This document shows, piece by piece, positions 42,897-51,297 of a stretch of DNA of 64,000 nt. The notes beneath the pieces are model-generated. The model saw only the letters and a program-made list of their open reading frames with translations, had not been told where the DNA came from and did no database searches. Numbering within the stretch: the stretch's first letter is position 1; every line of letters begins with the position of its first letter. Origin of the DNA: Sva-07 sp963829585 (GTDB taxonomy: Bacteria > Actinomycetota > Acidimicrobiia > Acidimicrobiales > Ilumatobacteraceae); contig CAWHJD010000016.1 in the NCBI GenBank assembly GCA_963829585.1, forward strand, positions 1 to 64,000, written 5' to 3'. The position numbers and the translations under genes were made by a program.

Positions 42897-44151
42897 CACG
42901 TCGATCGCTGATCCGCCGCCGCGTGACTCGCAGCGAGCCGAGAGTCGTCCACATCACCACCACCGACATGAGCCTCGACTGGCTGCTCGGACCGCAGCTG
43001 CAGGCCTTCGCCCGCGCCGGCTACGAGGTCATCGGCATGTCGGCGGCCGGGCCCCACGTCGCCAACCTCGACGCCATGGGCATCCGCCACGTCGACGTGC
43101 CCGCCTTCACCCGCTCGAACAACCCGCTCCACGACCTGCGCGCGTTCGGCCAGCTCCTGCGGCTGCTCCACTCGCTGCGCCCCGACATCGTCCACACCCA
43201 CAACCCGAAGCCCGGCATCCTCGGCCGCATCGCCGCGCCGCCTCACCCGAACCCCACTCGTCGTCAACACCCAGCACGGCCTGTGGGCGCAGCCGACCGA
43301 TCGCTGGCAACGCCGGATCCCGGTGTACGCGGCCGAGCGCATCGCCGCCGCGTTCGGCGACGTGGAACTCGTCCAGAATCCCGAGGACGTCGACACCCTC
43401 GTCGACACGCTGCACATCCCGGCCCGCAAGGTTCGCCTGCTCGGCAACGGCGTCGACCTCACCCGCTTCGACCCCGGCGCAATCACGGCCGCCGCTCGCA
43501 CGCAGCTGCGCACCGAATGGGGCATCGCCGACGACGAGGTCGTCTGCCTGCGTGGTGGGTCGCCTGGTTCGCGAGAAGGGTATCGTCGAGCTGCTCGAGG
43601 CGGCTCACGACCTCCACCGGCGCGGCGTGCCTGCCCGGTTCGTCGTCGTCGGCCCGACCGACCCCGACAAGAGCGACGCCATCGACCCCGCCGTGTTCGA
43701 GAACGCCGCGACCGACGGGGTGGTGCTCACCGGCACCCGGACCGACATGCCCGAGTGCTACGCCGCTGCCGACCTGTTCGTCACCGCGAGCTGGCGCGAG
43801 GGATTCCCGCGCAGCGCCATGGAGGCCGCCTCGATGGGCCTGCCGACCGTGGCGACCGACATCCGCGGCAACCGCCAGGTGATCGCCGACGGCGAGACCG
43901 GCATGCTCGTTCCCGTACGCGATCCGGAGGCGATCGCCGCTGCGGTCGAGCGGCTCGTCGGCGACGCCGGACTGCGTTCGACGATGGGCGCGGCCGCCCG
44001 TGAACGCGCCGCCGCCGAGTTCGACCAGCAGCGCATCATCGACCGCACGCTCGACGCCTACCGAACCCTCCTCGCTGACCGCAAGGGGTCGTCCGATGCG
44101 ACCCCGATGCGAAGAGTTGTCAGCGGTTGGCGGGGAGTTCGTGCATGGTGA
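42893..44151 (+). CDS. GT4-type glycosyltransferase, frameshifted
   Basis: About 418 residues across three frames: VVHITTTDMSLDWLLGPQL, VIGMSAAGPHVANLDAMGI, DIVHTHNPKPGILGRIA; then LVQNPEDVDTLVD, VRLLGNGVDLTRFDPG; then KGIVELLEAAHDLHRRGV, YAAADLFVTASWREGFPRSA and MEAASMGLPTVATD. This is a full GT4. The shifts are near 43232 and 43550. GTG overlaps the stop of the deacetylase by four bases. The end overlaps the convergent phosphoglycosyl transferase gene by about 30 bases. Confidence 0.75.
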
Positions 44152-44727
44152 CGCCCTCGGCGTGATCGACGCCCGAGCGCGAGAGCACGGCGGGGACGGT
44201 CTCCAACACGATCCGGAGGTCACCGAGCAGGCTCCGCGTCCGCACGTACTCCACGTCGAGCGCCAACCGCTCGGGCCAGTCCACTGCGTTTCGGCCGCGC
44301 ACCTGGGCGAGCCCGGTGATGCCGGGGCGGACCTCGAAGCGCTCGTACTCGTCGCCGACGAACCGGTCCCAGTAGTGCACGGGTAGCGGCCGCGGCCCCA
44401 CCAGCGTGATCTCGCCGCGCAGCAGGTTCCACAGCGACGGCAGCTCGTCGAGGCTCGTGGCGCGGACCCACCGGCCGACCCGCGTCAGGCGCTCGCGTCG
44501 AACTCCGGCGCCTCACGACCCGGCTTCGGATGGCGCATCGAGCGGAACTTGAGCAGCTCGAACGGTCGCCCGGCGAGGCCGAGCCGGCGCTGCCGATAGA
44601 CCACACCCCGACCGGCCGACACGCGGGTTGCGGCGGCCACCCCGGCCAGCAGCGGCGACAGCACCACGAGGCCAACCGCGGCAACGGCGACATCGACCAG
44701 CCTGCGGACCCGGTCCGACGGGCTCAC
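44120..44727 (-). CDS. Undecaprenyl-phosphate sugar-1-phosphate transferase (PglC-like), one frameshift
   Basis: About 202 residues. It has one N-terminal re-entrant hydrophobic helix (DVAVAAVGLVVLSPLLAGVA), then FELLKFRSMR, a frameshift near 44485, SLDELPSLWNLLRGEITLVG, PRPLPVHYWDRF and VRPGITGLAQVRGRNAVDW. These are the blocks of a monotopic phosphoglycosyl transferase that moves sugar-1-phosphate from a UDP-sugar to undecaprenyl phosphate at the cytoplasmic membrane, the first membrane step. It is short like PglC, without the N-terminal domain of WbaP. Its ATG overlaps the stop of the PglD-like gene (ATGA). Confidence 0.8.
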
Positions 44728-45375
44728 GGTCGCACGTCGAGGGCTCGAGCAGGCACACCGACGACCGTTGCGCCCGGCGCCACGTCGTCGATCACCACGG
44801 CGCCGGCACCGACGATCGCTCCGGCGCCGATCGTCAGCCCGGGCAAGACCCGGGCACCGAGCCCGATGAAGGCGAGGTCGCCGATCGTCACACCGCCGCC
44901 GATCGCGGCCCCGGGCGCGACGTGGACGAACTCGCCGACCCGGCAGTCGTGATCGATCGATGCGTTCGTGTTGACGATCGTTCCGGCGCCCAATTCGGTC
45001 GCTGCGTTGACGACAGCCCCCGGCAACAGTTGGACACCGTCACCGCACGACGCCGTTCGCGAGATCATGGCAAAGCGACTGACAGTATGAGTGACGAGAT
45101 GACCACTCTCCGTCAATCTTTTCGTGACATCTCGCCGGGTCGCGATTGTCGCCAATTGCAACACACAAAGTGATATTCAACATACTCTCCGTGATATTCT
45201 TCACGTCGGACTCCGTCCCGAGGACCGGCACGCCGAGGCCTGCGATCCCCGTTCCGTCCGCGCTCACTGCCCCGACGACCTCGAGATCGCCCATGTCACG
45301 GAGTGCTTCGAGGCACACTCGGGCATGGCCGCCGGCGCCGATCAGCAGAACCTGGCGGTTGGTAGGGGTGTGCAC
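44724..45375 (-). CDS. PglD-like sugar N-acetyltransferase (left-handed beta helix), one frameshift
   Basis: About 216 residues. N-terminal Rossmann-like unit: RQVLLIGAGGHARVCLEALR, VVGAVSADGTGIAG, ITLCVAIGDNR. After a shift near 45115 come hexapeptide repeats: ISRTASCGDGVQLLPGAVVN, AATELGAGTIVNTNASIDHD, CRVGEFVHVAPGAAIGGGVT and GAGAVVIDDVAPGATVVGVP. The catalytic His is in NASIDHDC. It would acetylate the amino group made by the aminotransferase. The GTG start has TACGAT six bases upstream. Confidence 0.8.
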
Positions 45376-45381
45376 TGCCCC

Positions 45382-45387
45382 ATCGTA
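45382..45387 (-). promoter_or_regulatory. -10 hexamer TACGAT of a leaderless promoter
   Basis: TACGAT is six bases from the GTG of the PglD-like gene, on the minus strand. It would drive the PglD-PglC operon. Confidence 0.4.
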
Positions 45388-45506
45388 ACCGTCCCCGTCG
45401 AGTCGCTCCGGGAGACCCTCCGAGCATCGTCCAGGCATCGTCCGGACATCGTCTGGGAAGTGTCAAGGCTTCGACAAACCCCTTTCCTTCCGACGGCTGG
45501 GTGCGC

Positions 45507-45512
45507 TAGCTT
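45507..45512 (+). promoter_or_regulatory. Candidate -10 hexamer TAGCTT before the 4,6-dehydratase gene
   Basis: The hexamer lies about 49 bases before GTG 45561; an AAGGCGGG ribosome binding site precedes the start at good distance. No clear -35 was found. Confidence 0.3.
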
Positions 45513-45560
45513 GCAGGTACGGACACTCACGGACAGTGAGCAGAGCAAGGCGGGAATGAC

Positions 45561-47450
45561 GTGGACGTTGGGAGCGAGGCGCTGAAGACACCCGTCGCCG
45601 AGCCGCGCCACCGGTTCAACGCAAAGCACGTGGTCGTCATGGTTTCAGACCTGGCGATCTGGCCGGTGTCGCTTGCGATCGCAACGAGTTTCTACGGGAA
45701 CAACCCGACCGAGGCGCCATTGCCGCTACTGGCGGCAACGGCGATCGCCGCGCAGCTCGTGTTCGGATTCGCCACCGGGCTCTACCGCGGCCACTTCAAG
45801 CGCTTCAGCTTCGACGAGGCCGGTGCCGTGGCGGTCACGGCGGGCGCCGTCGGCGTCCTGCTGATCGCCGTCGAATTCGTCGTTGCGAACGAGGGTCGGG
45901 CCGGACAGATCCTCGTGATGGCGACGTCGCTCGCCGCCTGCTTGATGTTCGGCCATCGCTACCTCCGGCGGGTTCGGGCCGAACGCATCGCCGCTGCTGC
46001 CAACGCCGACAAGATGCCCGTCATCGTGTTCGGTGCCGGCGACGGCGGCTACCGGGCGATCAGCGCCATGCACGCGGTTCGCTCGAGCCTGTACCGCCCG
46101 GTCGCGCTGATCGACGACGACCCGGCCATGCGCCACCACCGCATCGGCGGATTGCGGGTCGAGGGCACCTCGGCCGACCTCGAGCGGCTCGCCCGCAAGT
46201 ACGGCGCCGAGGCGGTGCTGCTCGCCATCCCGTCGGCATCGGGCGAGGAACTCAGCCGTCTGAACGCCATCGTGCGCGACGCCGGGCTCGAAACGCTCGT
46301 GATGCCGCCGGTGCAACGGCTGGTCGGCGAGGGCAGCCCCCGTGAGTTCACGCACTATCGCGACGAAGACATCCTCAATCGTCGGATCGTCGACATCGAC
46401 CCGGAGTCCGTGAGCGACCTCGTCGCCGGGAGCCGCGTGCTCGTCACCGGCGCCGGTGGCTCCATCGGTTCCGAACTCGTCCGCCAACTCGCCGCACTCG
46501 GACCCGCCAGCCTGGTCGCGCTCGACCGCGACGACTCGCTGCTCCACCACGTCGTCGCATCGCTCACGGTCGAACAGCGCGGCCTCTGTACCCCGGTGAT
46601 CGCCGACATCCGCGACGCCGACCGGCTCGACGACATCTGGGCCCGCCATCGCCCCCAAGTCGTGTTCCACGCTGCAGCCCTCAAGCACGTGCCCGCCCTG
46701 GAAGGCGCGCCGAGCGAAGGGTGGAAGACCAACGTCGTGGGCACCGGCAACGTCCTCGAGGTCTCCGAACGCCATCTTGTCGAACGGGTCGTCAACATCA
46801 GCACCGACAAGGCCGCCAACCCGGAGAACGTGCTCGGCTACACCAAGCGCATCGCCGAACGGCTCACGGCCGCCAGCGCCCGGCGCACCGGCCGACCGTT
46901 CGTGTCGGTGCGATTCGGCAACGTCATCGGAAGTCGCGGTTCGGCGATCGAGACCTTCGAGATGCAGATCCGCAACGGTGGCCCGGTCACCATCACGCAC
47001 CCCGACGTCACCCGCTACTTCATGGCGGTGCGCGAGGCAGTCAGGCTCACGATGCAGGCCGCCGCGATCGGGCGGCCCGCCGAAGTCCTCGTGCTCGACA
47101 TGGGCACGCCGGTGAGGGTGCTCGACGTCGCCCGCCAGCTCATCGAGCGGTCGGGGGCGAACGTCGAGATCACCTACACGGGCCTGCGCCCGGGCGAGAA
47201 GATGCACGAAGTGCTGCTCGGCAACGGCGAAGCGGCCAACCGCCCGCTGCATCCGATGATCGACCACGTGTCGGTCCCGGCGCTCGATCTCGTCCACGGA
47301 CTCGACGCCTGCGCAGCAGCCAAGCTCTCACCACTCACCATCGATGGTCTCATGACCGTTGCATATTCCACACAGAAGACCCACAATGTCATCCTGGGAG
47401 ATTCTCACCAGGCGGACGAATATGGACCTACCTCGAGGAGGACCACATGA
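45561..47450 (+). CDS. FlaA1/CapD-type nucleotide-sugar 4,6-dehydratase, intact
   Basis: A 629-residue protein. Four membrane helices at the start (SDLAIWPVSLAIATSFY, PLLAATAIAAQLVFGFATG, AVAVTAGAVGVLLIAVEF, ILVMATSLAACLMFG), a first Rossmann domain VIVFGAGDGGYRAISAM, then the catalytic SDR domain: GAGGSIGSELVRQL, HAAALKHVPALEG, NISTDKAANPENVLGYTK, VRFGNVIGSRGSAIE and GLRPGEKMHEVLL. The CapD/PglF class makes UDP-4-keto-6-deoxy-GlcNAc. The GTG has AAGGCGGG ahead of it. It is a paralogue of the broken copy at 4954. Confidence 0.9.
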   Translation: MDVGSEALKTPVAEPRHRFNAKHVVVMVSDLAIWPVSLAIATSFYGNNPTEAPLPLLAATAIAAQLVFGFATGLYRGHFKRFSFDEAGAVAVTAGAVGVLLIAVEFVVANEGRAGQILVMATSLAACLMFGHRYLRRVRAERIAAAANADKMPVIVFGAGDGGYRAISAMHAVRSSLYRPVALIDDDPAMRHHRIGGLRVEGTSADLERLARKYGAEAVLLAIPSASGEELSRLNAIVRDAGLETLVMPPVQRLVGEGSPREFTHYRDEDILNRRIVDIDPESVSDLVAGSRVLVTGAGGSIGSELVRQLAALGPASLVALDRDDSLLHHVVASLTVEQRGLCTPVIADIRDADRLDDIWARHRPQVVFHAAALKHVPALEGAPSEGWKTNVVGTGNVLEVSERHLVERVVNISTDKAANPENVLGYTKRIAERLTAASARRTGRPFVSVRFGNVIGSRGSAIETFEMQIRNGGPVTITHPDVTRYFMAVREAVRLTMQAAAIGRPAEVLVLDMGTPVRVLDVARQLIERSGANVEITYTGLRPGEKMHEVLLGNGEAANRPLHPMIDHVSVPALDLVHGLDACAAAKLSPLTIDGLMTVAYSTQKTHNVILGDSHQADEYGPTSRRTT

Positions 47451-47819
47451 AGAAGCTCATTCTCGCACTTGCGACCGTCGCATTCATCGGCATCGGCGGA
47501 TCGGCGGTATCTGCGCAGGACTCCTCCCACTCCGTTGCCGAATGGCCCGCGTCCCGGTTCCGGCCGTGTGTGCGGAGCTGGAACGGTCGACGGCGACCGC
47601 ATTCCCGAGAATCTGCGTCGACTTCTACGTCGAGGAGCAGGTGCTGCCCCCGGTCACCACGACCACGACGTGCCCGTCACCGTTCCGGCAGGCAGCCTGC
47701 CTCGGACCGGCTCGGGTGTGTCGCCGATCCTCGGCATCGGTGCGCTGATGCTCGTCGGTGGCGGCATCGTCGTCGTCGCCACTCGTCGGCGCTCGACCTC
47801 CACGGCGCCGTCCACCTGA
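47447..47819 (+). CDS. Small LPXTG-type surface protein, frameshifted
   Basis: The start has GAGGAGG at good distance and overlaps the previous stop (ATGA). It begins with a signal peptide, MKKLILALATVAFIGIGGSA. In a second frame comes VCAELERSTATAFPRICVDF and a Thr run; in a third, SLPRTGSGVSPILGIGALML followed by a helix and a basic tail RRRS, the classic sortase signal LPxTG-helix-Arg. So the small protein of about 124 residues would be anchored to the cell wall by a sortase. Two frameshifts separate the three parts. Confidence 0.65.
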
Positions 47820-47873
47820 GCGACTGCCGGGACCTTCCGGCGACACAGGCGCGCGTCGTCCTCGAGCTTCGCG

Positions 47874-47947
47874 TGCCGACGGAGAGACTCGAACTCTCAC
47901 TGACGGCGACCTAAACGCCGTGCCTCTGCCAGTTGGGCTACGTCGGC
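47874..47947 (-). tRNA. tRNA-like gene, anticodon UAG in a class I (short variable arm) fold
   Basis: 74 bases. The acceptor stem GCCGACG/CGTCGGC pairs perfectly, the anticodon stem is CGGCG/CGCCG with loop TTTAGGT, the T arm is GAGAG-TTCGAGT-CTCTC and the D arm has AACTGGCAG. The discriminator is A and CCA is not encoded. The anticodon at positions 34-36 is TAG, which would read Leu CUA codons, but bacterial tRNA-Leu has a long variable arm and this one has only five bases (TCAGT). The assignment is open. Confidence 0.75.
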
Positions 47948-47991
47948 CGGTCCCCGAACAGTAACGCCAGCCCACTCCCGCTCCACACCCG

Positions 47992-47997
47992 TATGCT
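47992..47997 (+). promoter_or_regulatory. -10 hexamer TATGCT of a leaderless promoter
   Basis: TATGCT lies seven bases before ATG 48005, suggesting that transcription starts at that ATG. The frame of the next gene (48018) is different, so a frameshift in the first 15 codons may hide the true start. Confidence 0.35.
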
Positions 47998-48017
47998 GTG
48001 AGCGATGTACGCGCCAG

Positions 48018-49028
48018 GTGCGCACATCGCTCACAACGGACGGGCGTCGTACCCTGGCTCGGTGCGATCACGGGCGCTGGATACTGGAACTGATCGGATG
48101 GGCGGTCGTCGCGCTCGTCGGCACCATTGCGCTGACCCAGGCGTTCGGCTGGACAGCGACTCGAAACGTCGCCATCGTCCTCTCGCTCACGCCATACCTC
48201 GCACTCCTCCTGGTACCGGTCGCGCTGGTCGCCGTGTGGCAACGGCACCTGTACCTCCTCACCGCCTGCGGAGCGATCGGCCTCGGGATCCTCGTCCTCG
48301 CCGCGCCGATGGCCTTCCCCGACGACCAACCGGATCCGGTCGCCGATGCCGTCGGTCTGCGGGCTGCGTCCGTCAACCTCCTCTACAGCAACGACCGCAT
48401 CGACGACGTCGTCGCGACGCTCCACGACCTCGCCCCTGACGTCATCGTCTTCAACGAGTACACCCCCGAACATCAGTCGACCCTCCAGGGTTCAACGCTC
48501 GCCGACGACTACCCGTACCGGATCGACCGCACCGATCGCTACGCGGGCGGGATCGCGGTGTGGAGCCGCGAGCCGGTGACCGTCGGCGAGGCACCCGACA
48601 CCTACAACCACAGCCTCGACCTCACCATCGAGGGCCCCGACGGCGACGTCCGCCTCGTCGCGATGCACGTGCCGACGCCCCTGATCAGCTTCGAGAACTG
48701 GCAGCGCGACCTCGCCACCGCGGCCCGGATCGGGAGCGACGCGACATCACCGACACTGGTGATCGGCGACCTCAACGCCTCGTACTGGCATCCCGACTTC
48801 CGCGAACTGCTCGATGCCGGACTCGTCGACGCGCACATCGCGCACGGCCAGGGGTTCTCGTCGTCGTGGCCGGCCGGCAAGACGATCCCGCCCGCCTTCG
48901 TTCGTCTCGACCATGCGCTCACCACCGCAGGCCTCGTGTCGACCGACGTGGCCGACTTCGAGATCCCCGGCAGCGATCACCGGGGCTTCGTCGTCACCGT
49001 TGCGCCAGCTCGGCCAGCAGCGCCCTGA
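48018..49028 (+). CDS. Membrane-anchored endonuclease/exonuclease/phosphatase-family protein
   Basis: A 336-residue protein. Three N-terminal helices (ELIGWAVVALVGTIALTQ, VAIVLSLTPYLALLLVPVAL, LLTACGAIGLGILVLAAP) precede an EEP domain: AASVNLLYSND, DVIVFNEYTPEHQ (Glu in the first metal site), VRLVAMHVPTPL, VIGDLNASYWHP (D-x-N) and GSDHRGFVVTV (catalytic DH). This is the YafD/SMase-like group; it hydrolyses a phosphodiester on the outer face, substrate unknown. GTG at 48018 is the only good start in frame; the leaderless promoter points to ATG 48005. It converges on rdgB, overlapping by 35 bases. Confidence 0.8.
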   Translation: MRTSLTTDGRRTLARCDHGRWILELIGWAVVALVGTIALTQAFGWTATRNVAIVLSLTPYLALLLVPVALVAVWQRHLYLLTACGAIGLGILVLAAPMAFPDDQPDPVADAVGLRAASVNLLYSNDRIDDVVATLHDLAPDVIVFNEYTPEHQSTLQGSTLADDYPYRIDRTDRYAGGIAVWSREPVTVGEAPDTYNHSLDLTIEGPDGDVRLVAMHVPTPLISFENWQRDLATAARIGSDATSPTLVIGDLNASYWHPDFRELLDAGLVDAHIAHGQGFSSSWPAGKTIPPAFVRLDHALTTAGLVSTDVADFEIPGSDHRGFVVTVAPARPAAP

Positions 49029-49572
49029 ACGCCCGGCCTCGGTGCGAGATGGCGTTCTTCGCCTCCGTGCCCATCTCGGCGAACGTCGCTCCCCCACCCT
49101 CGTCGGGCTGGAACACCGAGTCGTAGCCGAATCCGACCGCCCCGCGTTCCTCGGTGGTGATCACGCCGGGACACACGCCCTCGACGTACAGCTCGGAACC
49201 GTCGGGCCACACCACGATCGCCACGGTCTTGAAGGCCGCGCGCCGATCGTCGACGCCCTCGAGATCGGCGAGCAGCTTGTGGCGGTTGTCGGCGTAGCTG
49301 CAGCCCTCACCGGCATAGTGCGCGGCGTCGACGCCGGGCGCTCCGTCGAGCGCATCGACCTCGAGCCCGGTGTCGTCGGCGACAGCCGGCAGACCGGTTG
49401 CCTCACACAGCGCGACCGCCTTGAGCCGGGCGTTGCCGACCAACGAGCCGGCGTCCTCCACCACGTCGGGAACACCGGCGGGACGAGGTAGCAGGTCGAC
49501 GACACCCGCGAGCAGTTGCTGGATCTCGACGACCTTGTCCGGATTCGCCGAGGCACACACCAGCTGCATCAT
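48994..49572 (-). CDS. rdgB: Non-canonical purine NTP pyrophosphatase (RdgB/HAM1)
   Basis: A 192-residue enzyme that hydrolyses dITP and XTP to the monophosphate, keeping these out of DNA. Visible family blocks: MQLVCASANPDKVVEI (start with S-x-N-x-x-K), VVEDAGSLVGNARLKAVALC, AVADDTGLEVDALDGAPGV and GFGYDSVFQPDEGG, then SHRGRAFRALL. The start is next to the ATG pair at 49570-49572. Nine bases separate it from rph upstream; the same pair, with murI, occurs in mycobacteria. Confidence 0.95.
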   Translation of the reverse strand: MMQLVCASANPDKVVEIQQLLAGVVDLLPRPAGVPDVVEDAGSLVGNARLKAVALCEATGLPAVADDTGLEVDALDGAPGVDAAHYAGEGCSYADNRHKLLADLEGVDDRRAAFKTVAIVVWPDGSELYVEGVCPGVITTEERGAVGFGYDSVFQPDEGGGATFAEMGTEAKNAISHRGRAFRALLAELAQR

Positions 49573-49581
49573 CGAACGGCC

Positions 49582-50340
49582 TCAGCGAGCAGGACGCGCC
49601 GACGGCGGTGTCGCGATGGCGGCCGCTTGCAGATCCGCGATCTGGAGGAGGCCGCCCTCGGCGAGCGCCACGAGCGCATCGAGTTCCTCACGGGAGAACG
49701 CCATGCCCTCGGCCGTGCCCTGCACCTCGACGAAGCGCGCCTCGCCGCCGGCGATCGGGCGCAGCATCACCACGTTCATGTCGACCTCGGCGGTGCTGTC
49801 CTCCACGTACGGCAGGTCGAGCACCGGAGTGCCGCCGACGATGCCGACGCTGATCGCCGTGCAGAACGAGTGCAGCGGATTCGCCGGCAGATCACCGCGC
49901 TGCACGACCCGCTCGAGCGCATCGTGCAGGGCGACGAAGCCACCGCAGATGCTCGCCGTGCGGGTGCCGCCATCGGCCTGCAGCGCGTCGCAGTCGACGA
50001 TGACCTGACGCTCACCGAGCGCCTTCATGTCGCAGGCCGCGCGCAGCGACCGGCCGATGAGGCGTTGGATCTCGACGGTCCGGCCGCTCTGCTTGCCGCG
50101 GGCGGCCTCGCGGTCGATCCGCTCGGGCGACGCGCCGGGAAGCATCGAGTACTCCGCGGTCACCCAGCCCTTGCCCGAGTTGCGCATCCACCGTGGCACG
50201 TCCTCGTCGATCGAGGCGGTGCACAGCACGCGGGTCTTGCCGAACGACACCAGGCACGAGCCGTCGGCCATCTCGGTGAAGTCGCGTTCGAACGTGATCG
50301 GTCGCAGCTCGTCGTTGCTGCGTCCATCGGGGCGGGCCAT
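49582..50340 (-). CDS. rph: Ribonuclease PH
   Basis: A 252-residue phosphorolytic 3'-5' exoribonuclease that trims tRNA precursors. Blocks: MARPDGRSNDELRPITFER, GSCLVSFGKTRVLCTASID, GWVTAEYSMLPGASPER, IGRSLRAACDMKALGER, VIVDCDALQADGGTRTASIC and GGTPVLDLPYVEDS. GGAG with a five-base gap supports ATG 50340; an ATG four codons upstream (50352) is less likely. It is co-directional with rdgB and murI. Confidence 0.95.
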   Translation of the reverse strand: MARPDGRSNDELRPITFERDFTEMADGSCLVSFGKTRVLCTASIDEDVPRWMRNSGKGWVTAEYSMLPGASPERIDREAARGKQSGRTVEIQRLIGRSLRAACDMKALGERQVIVDCDALQADGGTRTASICGGFVALHDALERVVQRGDLPANPLHSFCTAISVGIVGGTPVLDLPYVEDSTAEVDMNVVMLRPIAGGEARFVEVQGTAEGMAFSREELDALVALAEGGLLQIADLQAAAIATPPSARPAR

Positions 50341-50430
50341 GGAGGTCTCCATTCAGGGGTGTGGTCGGGATGGTCGTGAGTGTCGGTCCAGGGTGCCACG
50401 CGATGTGTCCAACACATGCGTGTACGTCGT

Positions 50431-51237
50431 TCATGACGCGGGCGATCGCCACGACTCCGTGTGGTCGAGTTCGGGCCCGAGCAGCTGGGCGCCGAGCTCG
50501 CGGAACGTGTCGACGTCGCCGCTCGACACGAACCGGTGGCGGCCGACCCGGTCGTCGTCGCGCAACAGGCCGAGTTCGCCGAGACGATGCATCACCTCGA
50601 ACGCGGTCTCGTCGGCCGAACTGACGAGCGTCACCTCCGACCCCATGACGTCACTGATCGTGCGGGCGAGGAACGGATAGTGGGTGCACCCCAGCAGCAG
50701 CGCGTCGACGGCGGCCTCCCGGATCGGGGCGAGCAGCCGTTCGGCGAGCACCATCACCTCGTCGCCGCTGGTCTGGCCCCGCTCGACGAACTCCACGAAC
50801 CCGGGGCAGGCCGCGCTCGTCAACGACACGGGAGCTCCGGTCTCGACGACCGCGTGGAGATACGCGCCCGACGCCATCGTGCCGACGGTGCCGATGACAC
50901 CCACTCGACCGGTGACCGTGGTCTGCACGAGGGCGCGGGCCCCCGGCGCGATCACGTCGATGACGGGAACCGGGAGTTCGTCACGCAGGTCGTCGAGGCC
51001 GGCCGCCGTGGCCGTGTTGCAGGCGACCACGATCGCCTTCGCGTCGTAGTCCTCCACCAGGCTCCATGCCAGTTCGTGGGCGTACGCCCGGACATCCGCG
51101 AGCGGCTTGGATCCGTACGGATAGCGGCCAGTGTCGCCGATGTACACGAGATCTTCGGCCGGGAGCAGGTCGATCGTCGCCCGGGCGACGGTCAGGCCGC
51201 CGAACCCGGAGTCGAACATCCCGATCGGCCGATCCAC
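50431..51237 (-). CDS. murI: Glutamate racemase
   Basis: A 268-residue enzyme that makes D-glutamate for peptidoglycan. Blocks: IGMFDSGFGGLTVARAT, YIGDTGRYPYGSK, IVVACNTATAAGLDDL with the first catalytic Cys, VIGTVGTMASGAY and LLLGCTHYPFL with the second Cys. The start is GTG at 51237, with a TAGGCT hexamer eight bases upstream (51246-51251 on this strand), so it may be leaderless. Confidence 0.95.
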   Translation of the reverse strand: MDRPIGMFDSGFGGLTVARATIDLLPAEDLVYIGDTGRYPYGSKPLADVRAYAHELAWSLVEDYDAKAIVVACNTATAAGLDDLRDELPVPVIDVIAPGARALVQTTVTGRVGVIGTVGTMASGAYLHAVVETGAPVSLTSAACPGFVEFVERGQTSGDEVMVLAERLLAPIREAAVDALLLGCTHYPFLARTISDVMGSEVTLVSSADETAFEVMHRLGELGLLRDDDRVGRHRFVSSGDVDTFRELGAQLLGPELDHTESWRSPAS

Positions 51238-51297
51238 GGGTGTGCAGCCTACGGCAGTCGTCCGGCGCCGAGTGGACGCCGGACGACGGGTGTCAGA

